A stretch of 64,000 nucleotides of DNA from Bacteroidota bacterium (GCA_017303905.1 JAFLBH010000001.1:659809-723808); one strand, 5' to 3'. Counted from the first letter of the stretch, positions 10,508 to 19,297 are shown. Notes: generated by a model from the sequence alone, not told the origin. Translations and numbers: made by a program.

Positions 10508-11708
10508 TCCCTAACTCCAATTGAATAACACCAAACCAATATTTATTTAAGTCTTTATTGGTCTTTAAGTTACGCTCACGGTTATAAAACACATTTCCCT
10601 GAACTTTTACTTTGTGCTTCATTAAATACTTGGTAACACCTAAGCCATACTGTTCATTCTCATGAATAGAACTTAGTAAATCGTTATGCGGAGAAACTAA
10701 TGTATGGCGGGCAGCAACTTCCCAACGGCTTTTAAAGCAATAACTGATTTGTGAATTAATTCCATCGCCTTCAACAACAGTTCTGCTTGAACCTGTACTA
10801 TTTTTCGTAACCGGATTATCACAATTTCTTCTAAGATATTCTGAGCTTACGGCAAAACCTTTATATTTTAATAAGAAGTCGGCAAAATAAACTTCAAAAC
10901 TTCTGCTTTCATATAAATCTTTTCCTAAGGTTCCTTGGGTACGTACAGACAAATCATTTAAGTGATAACCACCACCAATTGAGATTTTAGGTTTTTCTTC
11001 ACGTGCCACGTCGCCTTCAAAATAATCACCACCATCTGTAAAAGTTCCCAATGGGAGCATTTCTAAACGTCCTGAGTATGCTAAGCCAGGATTACTCGAA
11101 TTAGAATTTCTGCCTTCACCTGAAGTAACAGCGCCTTTAATTAATGTAACGAATTTTTTACCAATTGGTAGGGTATAAGTTAAGAATAAGCCGGCATCAC
11201 GGTCGAGCGTAAAATTGGAGTTAGCAGGTGAGCGATCATAAAACTGTAAAGAACCTGAAGAAACTACACGTTGACGGTTACCGGGTAATTTAGTTTGTCC
11301 GATACCAATTTGTAAATGTTTAATTGGTTTATAGTAAATCATTGCATCACGCACCACGTTTACACCGGTGTTATAATTAGAGGCATCGTTCATGCTCCAG
11401 TCCATATCTCCACGTGAAAAAGAGAGTTGTAAATAATAACTCCACTTTGGATTGTATACATGTCCGGTAAAACTTAAACGACATCTTCTCACTCTGAATT
11501 CATAGGAAGCCGGATTTAAATCTTCATCAGAAATAGTGTTCATCATTAAGCGATTTTGCATTCGGAAACGAATGTTGATAGAGTAAGAGCTATCGGGAGT
11601 TGCAAAGCCTAATCCATTTTTGAAATTAAAATAAGGCGACTTCTGTTCGGTTTGTGCGTTTACGGTAACAAAGGCAATTGTTAAAAGTAAAAATAAAGTT
11701 TTCTTCAC
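10503..11708 (-). CDS. OprP/OprO-like phosphate-selective porin
   Basis: An outer-membrane beta-barrel of 401 residues. There is a signal peptide (about 1-18, ending VNAQ), then alternating-residue strands rich in aromatic and charged residues throughout, with the porin O/P pattern SINIRFRMQNRLMM near the N-terminus, YYLQLSFSRGDMDW, and a terminal strand YWFGVIQLELGI. Phosphate selectivity is inferred from the family and from the adjacent pit gene. A perfect 14-of-14 direct repeat of the proposed Pho box lies 62 bp upstream of the start. Confidence 0.85.
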   Translation of the reverse strand: MKKTLFLLLTIAFVTVNAQTEQKSPYFNFKNGLGFATPDSSYSINIRFRMQNRLMMNTISDEDLNPASYEFRVRRCRLSFTGHVYNPKWSYYLQLSFSRGDMDWSMNDASNYNTGVNVVRDAMIYYKPIKHLQIGIGQTKLPGNRQRVVSSGSLQFYDRSPANSNFTLDRDAGLFLTYTLPIGKKFVTLIKGAVTSGEGRNSNSSNPGLAYSGRLEMLPLGTFTDGGDYFEGDVAREEKPKISIGGGYHLNDLSVRTQGTLGKDLYESRSFEVYFADFLLKYKGFAVSSEYLRRNCDNPVTKNSTGSSRTVVEGDGINSQISYCFKSRWEVAARHTLVSPHNDLLSSIHENEQYGLGVTKYLMKHKVKVQGNVFYNRERNLKTNKDLNKYWFGVIQLELGI

Positions 11709-11770
11709 GTTAAATTATTATTAATTGCACGCAAAGAAATAGTTGATATGTAAATACTAGTTAAATTTAA

Positions 11771-11788
11771 TGTTAAGGAATTGTTAAG
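11771..11788 (-). promoter_or_regulatory. Pho-box-like direct repeat upstream of porin gene
   Basis: Two identical heptamers TGTTAAG (11771-11777 and 11782-11788) are separated by GAAT, giving an 11-bp period as in the E. coli PhoB box (7-4-7). On the coding strand this reads CTTAACA-N4-CTTAACA. It ends 62 bp upstream of the porin start codon. A TTTCTTTG sequence (minus strand, 11732-11739) is a possible -7 element with one mismatch. Confidence 0.55.
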
Positions 11789-11830
11789 CCTAGGGCTGTA
11801 ATTTCAAGGTGATGTATTTGTTTTTGAAAA

Positions 11831-12502
11831 TCAGGTGTTTAGGCGCAGGCAGTATCCCAGACCCCTGTAGGTTTTTATAATATCCTCACCCAATTCTTTA
11901 CGAATATTACGTATATGTATATCAATGGTGCGCTTCGCGGAAATATCTTTGTTGTTCCAAATTTGTGAAGCTATCTCATCTTTCGAAAAAATTTTATTGG
12001 GTTGTGAAAATAGTAAATTCAGTAATTTGAATTCGAGTCGTGGAAGTGTATGCGCTACTTCGCCTAAATAAATTTTGTATTGTTCATGGTCGATAAAAAA
12101 TCCTTGCTGGATATTTTGTTCTATTCCGTTTTTAATTCGCTTGCACAAGGCTTTCATCTTTGATTCAAAAATCAAATGATTGATGGGAAGTTCTATAAAT
12201 TCATCCGCTCCTGAATTTAACGCGCTTATTTCAATAAAATCATCTGCTTTGTTTGAACAAATAATAATGAAAGGCTGAATACTTAACGAATGACTTTTTA
12301 TTTCTTTAATTACGGTGATGGCATCGGTATTATCCAATTCCAGGTCCATAATAATAATTTGTGGGGTTTCACTTAACAGAAACCTTTCAAAGTCAGTGAA
12401 TGAATAAACTACATTTATCTTACAGTTAAGGTTAAGTAAACCTTTTTTGTAAAAGTCAATGTTGTTGTGATTAATAGAATATATTAATGCTTTGTAACCC
12501 AC
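11831..12502 (-). CDS. Atypical OmpR/PhoB-family response regulator
   Basis: A 223-residue regulator with an N-terminal receiver domain and a C-terminal winged-helix DNA-binding domain (about residues 130-222, with KRTIDIHIRNIRKELGE and a YRGLGYCLRL end). The phosphoacceptor-position Asp53 is present in IIIMDLELD, and Ser83 sits at the switch position. The acidic pair normally near residues 8-10 is replaced (LIYSINHN), and the invariant Lys before the cis-Pro is Leu105 (IELPI). Without these, Mg-dependent phosphorylation is doubtful, so it may be phosphorylation-independent. It lies among phosphate-uptake genes and has no cognate kinase nearby. Confidence 0.88.
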   Translation of the reverse strand: MGYKALIYSINHNNIDFYKKGLLNLNCKINVVYSFTDFERFLLSETPQIIIMDLELDNTDAITVIKEIKSHSLSIQPFIIICSNKADDFIEISALNSGADEFIELPINHLIFESKMKALCKRIKNGIEQNIQQGFFIDHEQYKIYLGEVAHTLPRLEFKLLNLLFSQPNKIFSKDEIASQIWNNKDISAKRTIDIHIRNIRKELGEDIIKTYRGLGYCLRLNT

Positions 12503-12522
12503 TATTAATTTCTAAAGAATAT

Positions 12523-12555
12523 AAAAAAGCCTGTTTAAACTAAACAGGCTTTTTT
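12523..12555 (-). terminator. Rho-independent terminator after the T9SS gene
   Basis: A 15-bp perfect stem (12523-12537 and 12541-12555, core aagcctgttta) with a 3-base loop, flanked by A6 and T6, so it could act in both directions. It sits between the stop of the T9SS surface gene and the start of the atypical regulator, which may then depend on read-through or on a promoter not visible to me. Confidence 0.88.
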
Positions 12556-12566
12556 AATGAATGAGA

Positions 12567-14222
12567 TTATTTATTTACAACCATTTTAATGGTTTCGGTT
12601 TTTGTTCCGTTGCTGATGGCAACAAAATAAATCCCACTTGCTAAATCAGCAGTTACAGGTAAAGAATTCACACCTTCAACAATACTATGATTTTCGTATG
12701 GCATTGAAAGTAACTGACCTGTGATAGAGTAAATGTTTACTGTTATGTTAAAAGGTTGTAAAGCATGGATGATAACAGTTGCTTCTCCATTGTTTGGATT
12801 TGGATACACACCAATTTGTTTTGAAAAATCTTCCAATGAATTTACCGATAAAATTCCACCGGCTAATAAAGCAGGGTCGCCAAAGTTAGCGCCACCGGTA
12901 ACTGTGTTGGATGCAACCGGACGATAATCAGGAGATGTATAATTCCAAGGAGTAACAAGGATACCGTTAGATGAATTTAATGAATCATTCGGTTGTGCAA
13001 CATACCACGCACCATTTACATTCACGTTTGCCGCAGTTGTTTCAACAGTTTTAGGATTCACACCTGAAGTTGTAGCGATTAGATTGTATTTGAACTTTAA
13101 AGCCCCTGAGTTTGCATTTCCATCTGCCGCAGCACCGTCGATAAATAATCCGGTTTTAAAATCCATGAAAATAGAGTTGAATACTTTTAGGTTCGTATTT
13201 CTTCTTAAGCGTAAAGCACGACGGTAACCGGTAGCAATTACTTGTGCAGAGTTACCGCGGTAAGGACCGATACCTGTTATGTTAGAGAAAATTCCAGACG
13301 TTAAAGGAGAGTTTGTGCTTCCGGTTGCATCATTATCTGATTCAAAACCTTCTGAAGTAGACACTGAAGGATTATCAGCTAAAGCAGGATCACGAACAAT
13401 TAAACCAAACTGTACATAACCGCTCCATCCGTTGTCTGTATCAAAATCATCATCTAGATTTCTGTATGATACTAAATATTTTCCATTCACTGCACCACCA
13501 AACCACTCAAAAGCGTCATCATTTGTATAAGATACCTGAATGTGATCAATCTGTGTACCTTTACCAACAGCGCCCATGGTTAAGCCATTAATTTCTTTGT
13601 TAGCTGCATAAACATATCCGCCAAATTCAATACGTACATAGCTTAATGAACCTGAATTGTCATTGTTGTTAGGAGTTGTTCCTCCTCCGTATTCTGAATC
13701 TGCCGAAACAGGTAAGCCTTCCACGTTGGCTAATCCACCTGCTAAATTTAATGCACCGTTACCTAAGATAATTAATCCACCCCAATCACCTACAGCGCGG
13801 TTAATTGCGCCCGGTGCTTGATCGGTTGTAAATACAATTGGTTGTGCTGCGGTACCCACCGCGTTAATTTGCGCACCTTTTGTAATAATTAATGCTGAAC
13901 CTGCACTGGCTTTTTCACCACGTATTACAACACCCGGTTGAATGGTTAATACAGCATTGTTTTTTACATAAATCGGACCTTGTAATAAAACTGTTTGTCC
14001 GCTTGCCCAAGTTGTATTAGTTGTAATGTTAGAATTAACAGTCATAGTTGGAGCAGGGTATACTTTGTTAACCGGATCCCATTCTGTCCAAGTGTCAGTC
14101 CACATGGCTGTTGGTGCCGGAGCAAATGCTCCTTTATACGTTGTAGGAGTCCAAAAGCCTGTTTGCGCAATAGCAGAGCTCATTGCAAAGGCTAATAATA
14201 ATGTTTTGTAAATCTTTTTCAT
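12567..14222 (-). CDS. T9SS-exported surface protein, beta-helix-like
   Basis: A secreted or surface protein of 551 residues. The ATG at 14222 gives a clear signal peptide (MKKIYKTLLLAFAMSSAIAQ); the longer ORF start adds 12 residues without merit. The middle carries repeated short strands (LTIQPGVVIRG, ALIITKGAQINAVG, PIVFTTD, GLIILGNGALNLAGG) suggestive of a right-handed beta-helix. The last 75 residues form a type A T9SS sorting domain beginning at IGVYPNPNNGEATV and ending TETIKMVVNK. The molecular function is unknown. It lies between phosphate-uptake genes, and its promoter region resembles that of the neighbouring TonB receptor, which suggests co-regulation and a joint role in acquiring a phosphorus source. 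Confidence 0.85.
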   Translation of the reverse strand: MKKIYKTLLLAFAMSSAIAQTGFWTPTTYKGAFAPAPTAMWTDTWTEWDPVNKVYPAPTMTVNSNITTNTTWASGQTVLLQGPIYVKNNAVLTIQPGVVIRGEKASAGSALIITKGAQINAVGTAAQPIVFTTDQAPGAINRAVGDWGGLIILGNGALNLAGGLANVEGLPVSADSEYGGGTTPNNNDNSGSLSYVRIEFGGYVYAANKEINGLTMGAVGKGTQIDHIQVSYTNDDAFEWFGGAVNGKYLVSYRNLDDDFDTDNGWSGYVQFGLIVRDPALADNPSVSTSEGFESDNDATGSTNSPLTSGIFSNITGIGPYRGNSAQVIATGYRRALRLRRNTNLKVFNSIFMDFKTGLFIDGAAADGNANSGALKFKYNLIATTSGVNPKTVETTAANVNVNGAWYVAQPNDSLNSSNGILVTPWNYTSPDYRPVASNTVTGGANFGDPALLAGGILSVNSLEDFSKQIGVYPNPNNGEATVIIHALQPFNITVNIYSITGQLLSMPYENHSIVEGVNSLPVTADLASGIYFVAISNGTKTETIKMVVNK

Positions 14223-14259
14223 TGTTTTAAAATTTATGCCACAAAGTAAGGGACACAAC

Positions 14260-14277
14260 TTTAAAGGGGGGTTAAAG
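14260..14277 (-). promoter_or_regulatory. Imperfect Pho-box-like repeat upstream of the T9SS gene
   Basis: TTTAAAG-GGGG-GTTAAAG on the plus strand: two similar heptamers at an 11-bp period, 37 bp upstream of the start codon. Each matches TGTTAAG less well than the copies upstream of pit and the porin. The leader just downstream is similar to that of the TonB receptor gene (TTTGTGGCATAA here, TTTGTGCCATAA there, on the minus strand). Confidence 0.35.
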
Positions 14278-14441
14278 CGGTATTAGTAAAAGATTATACT
14301 TAGATTATCGAAACATTAACAAAAATATTTTTGTGTAACATTCCCTTAATACTAATTTATTTTGAGGCTTCGTTTAATGTTTAATTAACATAAACTTCAC
14401 ACTAAGTATATACATTAATTTACATATTTGTAAAAAAGGAT

Positions 14442-14840
14442 ATGGCACTCACTATAAAGGAACTGTTCGAAAAGAACAAACAGGCATATAAGCAACAATT
14501 TTATCTGGATTCGGTTTTTCTTTCCTATAACCTCATACTTAAAACAGCAAAACAAATTTGTTCCGATGAAGGAATTAACATGGGAAGTAGTAAGCTGAAG
14601 TTATCAGATGTAAATAAGCATTTGAAGTCGCATTACGCAAAATCACCAATGTTTACGAAGAAACTGAAGAAATCAGTTTTTAAGGATGTGTGTTTGTTTA
14701 ACGATGAATTTAAAGCTTTAAGTAAGGAGTTAAAATATCAATACCCCGAATTAAAATTAAAGAATGCCGCCAAGAGAGGATTAGACATTTTGGTTAAACT
14801 CAATACCTCGCTAATCAAACTTAAAAACAATTCGCATTAA
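14442..14840 (+). CDS. Hypothetical small helical protein
   Basis: I do not recognise this 132-residue, Lys-rich and predominantly helical protein; it has no signal peptide or membrane segment. The ATG follows an A-rich leader (gtaaaaaaggat), typical of translation starts in this genome. Its stop codon overlaps the stop of the convergent TonB receptor by 4 bp. It lies inside the phosphate-related cluster but on the opposite strand, and nothing in the sequence ties it to phosphate. The N-terminal half, with SVFLSYNLILKTAKQI, could be a HEPN-like helical bundle, but this is a weak impression. Confidence 0.7.
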   Translation: MALTIKELFEKNKQAYKQQFYLDSVFLSYNLILKTAKQICSDEGINMGSSKLKLSDVNKHLKSHYAKSPMFTKKLKKSVFKDVCLFNDEFKALSKELKYQYPELKLKNAAKRGLDILVKLNTSLIKLKNNSH

Positions 14841-17716
14841 AGTTTAATGTTTAATTGTAACGAGTAAACTGTTCCGTAAGTACGTGTTAGTACTTCATAA
14901 TCTTTTCCTTTATTGAAACGGGTGTCATTATCATTATTCTGATAAATAACCGAACGTTGTTTCAACAAGTCGCGGATGTTGAATTTAATTTCTATTCTAT
15001 TTTTCCAAAGTTGTTTGCCAAACTGGATATCAACAACCGTTCTGCTATTTTCCCAACGATCCGGTTCGTTTTGTGTTCCTACGTTGTAGATGCGTTCTCC
15101 AATTCTATTTAACATAGCGCCTATACTAAATCCGAGTTCGTTGTCGTTATATAAAATTCCCGCGTTGATAATATAGGGCGATTGTCCCTGTAAGCTGCGT
15201 GTGTATTTTTCTGTTGTTGAACCGGGCTTAAACAAGGAAACTTCCGATTTGAAATAAGAAAGATTCGAAAACACACTCAGATTATTTAAGAATTTTATCG
15301 AATCTGTTTTAAATAATGCTCCTAGTATTACTCTAAATTCTAACTCAGCACCATATATAGTTGCTTTAGGAGCATTACGAAACGTAATTTCATCGGCAGC
15401 ATATTGTTGTGCTACCATTTCAATCGGATTCGTAAAGTCTTTGTAAAATGTGCTTACTGAGAATAGTTGTCCGCGGCCCGGATAAATTTCATAACGCAAA
15501 TCCATGTTATGAATGCTGCATTGTTTTAAACTATCATAACCATTTAGCAAGAAGCGTGTTTCCGGGTCTTGCCAATTGAAAGGCGCTAATTCTCTAAACT
15601 CCGGACGATTCAAAGTTTTAGAATAGCTGGCTCTGATATTTTGTTTTTCATTCAATGAGAAAATTAAATTTAATGAAGGCAAAATATCAAGATGACTTCT
15701 TTCAATCACAAGCGGAACGCCTTTTGTTCTTTCAGCATCTACGCGCTGTGAGAAATTTTCTAAACGTACGCCATAAATGGCGCGAAACCATTCTTTGTAT
15801 TTCGTGTCGAGCATTAAGTAGCCGGCGAACAATTTAGAAGAGGCGCTGTATTTATCGGTAGGTTTGGTTAAGTCGTATAACTTAAAACCAGTAGAGTCGG
15901 GATAACCTGCCTCACTCGGAATATTTAAACCCATGTTTTGCGGAGCGAAAATTTGATCTTCCGGCAGATAGAGCAATGATTTTTTAAACATGTAGTTAAT
16001 GTGAGTTAAGCCAAGTTGTCGTGTGTAAAATTCACGATCACGTGTTTGGGCGAATCCTCCAACTTTAATATCTTGTTTTAGTTTTTCGCTGATTTTAAAT
16101 CCTCTTGAGAAATCTGCTCTGAAGCTCATTATTTTTTCATCGAGATTGGAATAGAAGCGATAACCACCGTAATCCGGTCCACTTGTACTTAATGCAACAT
16201 TGGCTTGATATGTGGTGTCATACGGATTTGGATCAAACGGATCGTTGAATTTTGTTAAGCGACTGTAAGCTGTTACTCTGTAATTCGGAACATTACGATT
16301 GGAGGTTCCGTAGGAGCCTACCCAATTACCTTTAATTTTTAACTTCGGCAAATAATGATCGCCGGATAATTGTCCGGAGTAAACCTTACTGCTTTGAAAG
16401 AAACGCGTATTAATTTTTGTTTCAATTGGAATATCTTCGTTCATTCCTCTATTTCCTAATGAAGCAATAAGTTTATCATCGGAGCTGATGGAGTAAATAT
16501 TTTTTAAACTGATGTTGTGATTTTCATTTAGTTTAAACGACAGATTTAAGATGGAACCTAGTAAAGTTTGATTACCATAAACATTTAAATCATAATGTTC
16601 TTCTTGTACAGATTCACCGGTGCCAGTCGCATTATTATTATATACGTTTCTGGTTCTTTGTGCAAACGTGTTGGAGTTATTATAGGTAAGCGAGAATAAA
16701 ATGCCAATGAAATCGCGCTCCTTGTATTTTATGTTTTGACCGATTGCAAATTGTGTAGAAAAATTGGGTTTGAATGTAGACTTTTCAATCGCCCAATCAT
16801 TTTTAAAAGGTTTTGCCGCTTCAAATTGAGAAATATTATCTGCCGGAAAGTTTTCTTGCGTTGGCGTTTCGCTTGGCAAAGCACGCGTACCATCATCAAT
16901 ACCTAACCAATCTCTTTTTCCTCCCTGGTAAGTTAACTGCTCTTTACCTGTTGTGATGGTGTTATAACCTCCGTTAAGCGATAAGGAAACAAAATTTTTA
17001 TCGGGAATATTTTTTGTGTTGATTTGGATAATACCTCCGGCAAAATCACCGGGCATATCCGGCGTAGCGGTTTTATTCACTAAAATATTATCGAGCATAT
17101 TAGCCGGAAAAATATCGAAGGAGAACGCTTTTTTATCTGCTTCGGTGTTTGGTAAAGGAGAGTTATTTAAAAAGGAAACATTATAACGGTCGCTAAGTCC
17201 GCGTACAATCACAAATTTATCTTCAATGATTGTAACTCCACTCACGCGTTTTAATACATCAGCGGTGTTTCTATCCGGTGTGCGTTTAATGGTTTCAGCA
17301 GATACACCATCGCTCACGCTGACATTGTTTTTTTGCATTAAAACTAAGGCGGCTGTATTTTCTTTGGCAATTTCAACCGTTACGGTAACTTCCTGTAAAT
17401 TTTGCGAGGAAGAAGTTTCAAGCGGAACGTTTACGTTTGTCACATCATTCGCCTTCACCTCAATACCGGTTAATTTTTTTGTGTCGTAAGAAATATAACT
17501 GACAATAAGGGTTACTTTACCTACCGGTACATTATTTAAACTGAAATTACCATCAAAATCAGCACTCGCACCTTTGGTCGTTCCTTCAATTACCGCGGTA
17601 GCTCCCGGTAAAGTTTCACCGGTTTTAGCATCTATAATTTTTCCGGTAATTTTTCCGGTTTGTGAATAAGCTGTTATACTAATTAATAAAGTAAGCGCAC
17701 TTAAAATCCTTTTCAT
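14837..17716 (-). CDS. TonB-dependent outer-membrane receptor
   Basis: A 959-residue active transporter. A signal peptide (MKRILSALTLLISITAYSQ) is followed by a carboxypeptidase-regulatory-like beta-sandwich (about 22-100, starting GKITGKIIDAKTGE), then a plug domain with DVLKRVSGVTIIEDKFVIVRG, then a 22-strand-type barrel ending in an aromatic-poor YSLQLNIKL strand. The ATG at 17716 fits the signal peptide; an upstream TTG at 17725 adds three residues only. No SusD partner follows, so it is not a glycan utilisation pair. Divergent from a PhoB-like regulator, it carries a 7-4-7 repeat upstream and neighbours phosphate genes. The substrate is probably an organophosphate or similar, by inference. 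Confidence 0.9.
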   Translation of the reverse strand: MKRILSALTLLISITAYSQTGKITGKIIDAKTGETLPGATAVIEGTTKGASADFDGNFSLNNVPVGKVTLIVSYISYDTKKLTGIEVKANDVTNVNVPLETSSSQNLQEVTVTVEIAKENTAALVLMQKNNVSVSDGVSAETIKRTPDRNTADVLKRVSGVTIIEDKFVIVRGLSDRYNVSFLNNSPLPNTEADKKAFSFDIFPANMLDNILVNKTATPDMPGDFAGGIIQINTKNIPDKNFVSLSLNGGYNTITTGKEQLTYQGGKRDWLGIDDGTRALPSETPTQENFPADNISQFEAAKPFKNDWAIEKSTFKPNFSTQFAIGQNIKYKERDFIGILFSLTYNNSNTFAQRTRNVYNNNATGTGESVQEEHYDLNVYGNQTLLGSILNLSFKLNENHNISLKNIYSISSDDKLIASLGNRGMNEDIPIETKINTRFFQSSKVYSGQLSGDHYLPKLKIKGNWVGSYGTSNRNVPNYRVTAYSRLTKFNDPFDPNPYDTTYQANVALSTSGPDYGGYRFYSNLDEKIMSFRADFSRGFKISEKLKQDIKVGGFAQTRDREFYTRQLGLTHINYMFKKSLLYLPEDQIFAPQNMGLNIPSEAGYPDSTGFKLYDLTKPTDKYSASSKLFAGYLMLDTKYKEWFRAIYGVRLENFSQRVDAERTKGVPLVIERSHLDILPSLNLIFSLNEKQNIRASYSKTLNRPEFRELAPFNWQDPETRFLLNGYDSLKQCSIHNMDLRYEIYPGRGQLFSVSTFYKDFTNPIEMVAQQYAADEITFRNAPKATIYGAELEFRVILGALFKTDSIKFLNNLSVFSNLSYFKSEVSLFKPGSTTEKYTRSLQGQSPYIINAGILYNDNELGFSIGAMLNRIGERIYNVGTQNEPDRWENSRTVVDIQFGKQLWKNRIEIKFNIRDLLKQRSVIYQNNDNDTRFNKGKDYEVLTRTYGTVYSLQLNIKL

Positions 17717-17775
17717 TTGTTCCAATAATTATGGCACAAAAGACGGAACCTAGTTTAAGGATATCTTAACTTTAA

Positions 17776-17793
17776 TGTTAAGCGAAGGTTAAC
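17776..17793. promoter_or_regulatory. Pho-box-like direct repeat between TonB receptor and phoB-like gene
   Basis: TGTTAAG (17776-17782), CGAA, GGTTAAC (17787-17793): two related heptamers at an 11-bp period, ending 60 bp upstream of the receptor ATG. CTTAAC just before (17765-17770) also makes an inverted repeat with GTTAAG. A forward-facing half-match, CTTAACA at 17829-17835, preceded at 11 bp by TTTAAAG, could serve the divergent phoB-like gene. Confidence 0.45.
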
Positions 17794-17885
17794 AATATAT
17801 ACGGGGCATAAAAATTATTTAAAGTTTACTTAACATTTGAGCCTCTAATATAAATTAATTTAGTGCCGTCAAAAAGGAACTAATT

Positions 17886-18569
17886 ATGAGTGAAGCATAC
17901 AGAATATTATTGGTGGATGATGAAGAAGATATTCTGAATTTTTTATCGTACAATTTAAAAAAGGAAGGTTATGAAGTTTATACGGCTTTAAATGGGCACG
18001 ACGGGATAGATCTTGCCAAAAAGAATAAACCACACCTTATTGTGCTCGACGTTATGATGCCTGAGATGGATGGTATCGAAACATGCAGAATACTCCGTGA
18101 AAATAAAGAAATTGGCAATACTTTAATTGTGTTTTTAAGTGCACGCAGCGAAGATTACACGCAAATAGCAGGTTTTGACTCGGGTGCTGATGATTATATC
18201 ACTAAGCCGGTGAAGCCTAGAGTTTTTATTAGTCGTATTAAAGCATTGTTAAGACGTTTAGGATCTGATACCCCAAAAACTGAAAAGGTAATGGAGTTTG
18301 GAGACATTAAAGTGGATTTGGAAAAGTATATGGTTTACAAAAACCAAAATGAAATTATACTTCCAAAGAAGGAATTTAAATTACTGGAACTATTAGTGTC
18401 GAAGCCCGGGAAAGTATTCACCCGCGAATTCATTCTCGAAAAAATCTGGGGCGATGAGGTGGTTGTTGGCGATAGAACAATAGATGTTCACATCCGCAAA
18501 CTCCGCGAAAAGTTAGGAGAAGAAAATATAAAAACCGTAAAAGGTGTAGGGTACAAGTTTGAATTTTGA
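17886..18569 (+). CDS. PhoB-like OmpR-family response regulator
   Basis: A canonical 227-residue response regulator. The receiver domain has the acidic triad (LLVDDEED near residue 10), phosphoacceptor Asp in LIVLDVMMPEMDG (about residue 56), the Ser/Ala switch in FLSARS and the conserved Lys in DYITKPVKP. The C-terminal winged helix ends RTIDVHIRKLREKLGE and KGVGYKFEF. No histidine kinase gene adjoins, unlike most phoB-phoR pairs. It is divergent from the TonB receptor and shares a promoter region containing the Pho-box-like repeat. This makes it the likely reader of those repeats, though that is inference; other OmpR-family roles are possible. Confidence 0.92.
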   Translation: MSEAYRILLVDDEEDILNFLSYNLKKEGYEVYTALNGHDGIDLAKKNKPHLIVLDVMMPEMDGIETCRILRENKEIGNTLIVFLSARSEDYTQIAGFDSGADDYITKPVKPRVFISRIKALLRRLGSDTPKTEKVMEFGDIKVDLEKYMVYKNQNEIILPKKEFKLLELLVSKPGKVFTREFILEKIWGDEVVVGDRTIDVHIRKLREKLGEENIKTVKGVGYKFEF

Positions 18570-18576
18570 ATGCAAT

Positions 18577-18612
18577 AAAAAAACCTCGGAGAATCTTCTC
18601 CGAGGTTTTTTT
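18577..18612. terminator. Bidirectional Rho-independent terminator
   Basis: A perfect 16-bp stem (18577-18592 with 18597-18612, core cctcggaga) and a 4-base loop, with A7 on one side and T7 on the other. It separates the phoB-like gene from the convergent peroxiredoxin gene and should stop transcription from both sides. Confidence 0.93.
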
Positions 18613-18628
18613 GTGTAATTTAAATTTT

Positions 18629-19261
18629 TTAGTGTTTTGCTAAGTAATCGGCAACACCTGAGTGGTCAGCTTTCATGCCTTCTTTGCCTTTGCTCCAATT
18701 AGCAGGACAAACTTCTCCGTTTTCTTCGTTAAACTGTAAAGCATCTAACATACGTAAAGCTTCATCCACGTTACGGCCTAATGGTAAATCGTTAATCAAT
18801 AAGTGACGAACGTTTCCTTTTTTGTCAATTAAATACAAAGCACGATACGCAATCATTTCACTGCTTGCTACAAAATTATCGTTCTCGTCAATAGAGTAGT
18901 CGCCATTTAAACAACCGTAGTTAATTGAGATGGTTTTGTTTGTGTCGGCAACAATTGGATAAGTGATGCCTTTAATGCCACCAAACTTTTTATCCATTTG
19001 TAACCAGCCCCAGTGACTTTGTTCTGTATCGGTGCTACAGCCTACAATAGCACAACCGCGTTTTTCAAATTCCGCTAATTTTTCTTGAAATGCGTGTAAT
19101 TCGGTTGGACAAACGAATGTAAAATCCTTAGGGTAGAAGAAGAAAATTACATACTTCTTACCTACATATTGATCCAATGAAAAATCGTTCACGATTTCGC
19201 CACCGTTAACAACAGCTGCTGCTTTAAACGACGGTGCTTTTTTTCCAATTAATGATGTCAT
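18629..19261 (-). CDS. 2-Cys peroxiredoxin (AhpC/Prx1 family)
   Basis: A cytosolic thiol peroxidase of 210 residues that reduces H2O2 and organic peroxides. The peroxidatic Cys51 lies in FTFVCPTELHAF, and the resolving Cys185 in NGEVCPANW, typical of Prx1/AhpC enzymes that form intersubunit disulfides. The C-terminal tail with a helix and GMKADHSGVADYLAKH matches sensitive-type Prx1. No ahpF follows; thioredoxin is the probable reductant. A second peroxiredoxin is divergently encoded at 19357. Confidence 0.95.
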   Translation of the reverse strand: MTSLIGKKAPSFKAAAVVNGGEIVNDFSLDQYVGKKYVIFFFYPKDFTFVCPTELHAFQEKLAEFEKRGCAIVGCSTDTEQSHWGWLQMDKKFGGIKGITYPIVADTNKTISINYGCLNGDYSIDENDNFVASSEMIAYRALYLIDKKGNVRHLLINDLPLGRNVDEALRMLDALQFNEENGEVCPANWSKGKEGMKADHSGVADYLAKH

Positions 19262-19297
19262 TTTATTATGAGTTTTTAAGGTTACTAATTATCAATA

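Noticed and set aside
13995-14211. Short plus-strand ORFs opposite the T9SS gene
   Set aside because: They are antisense to a well-supported coding region and have no start signal or domain.
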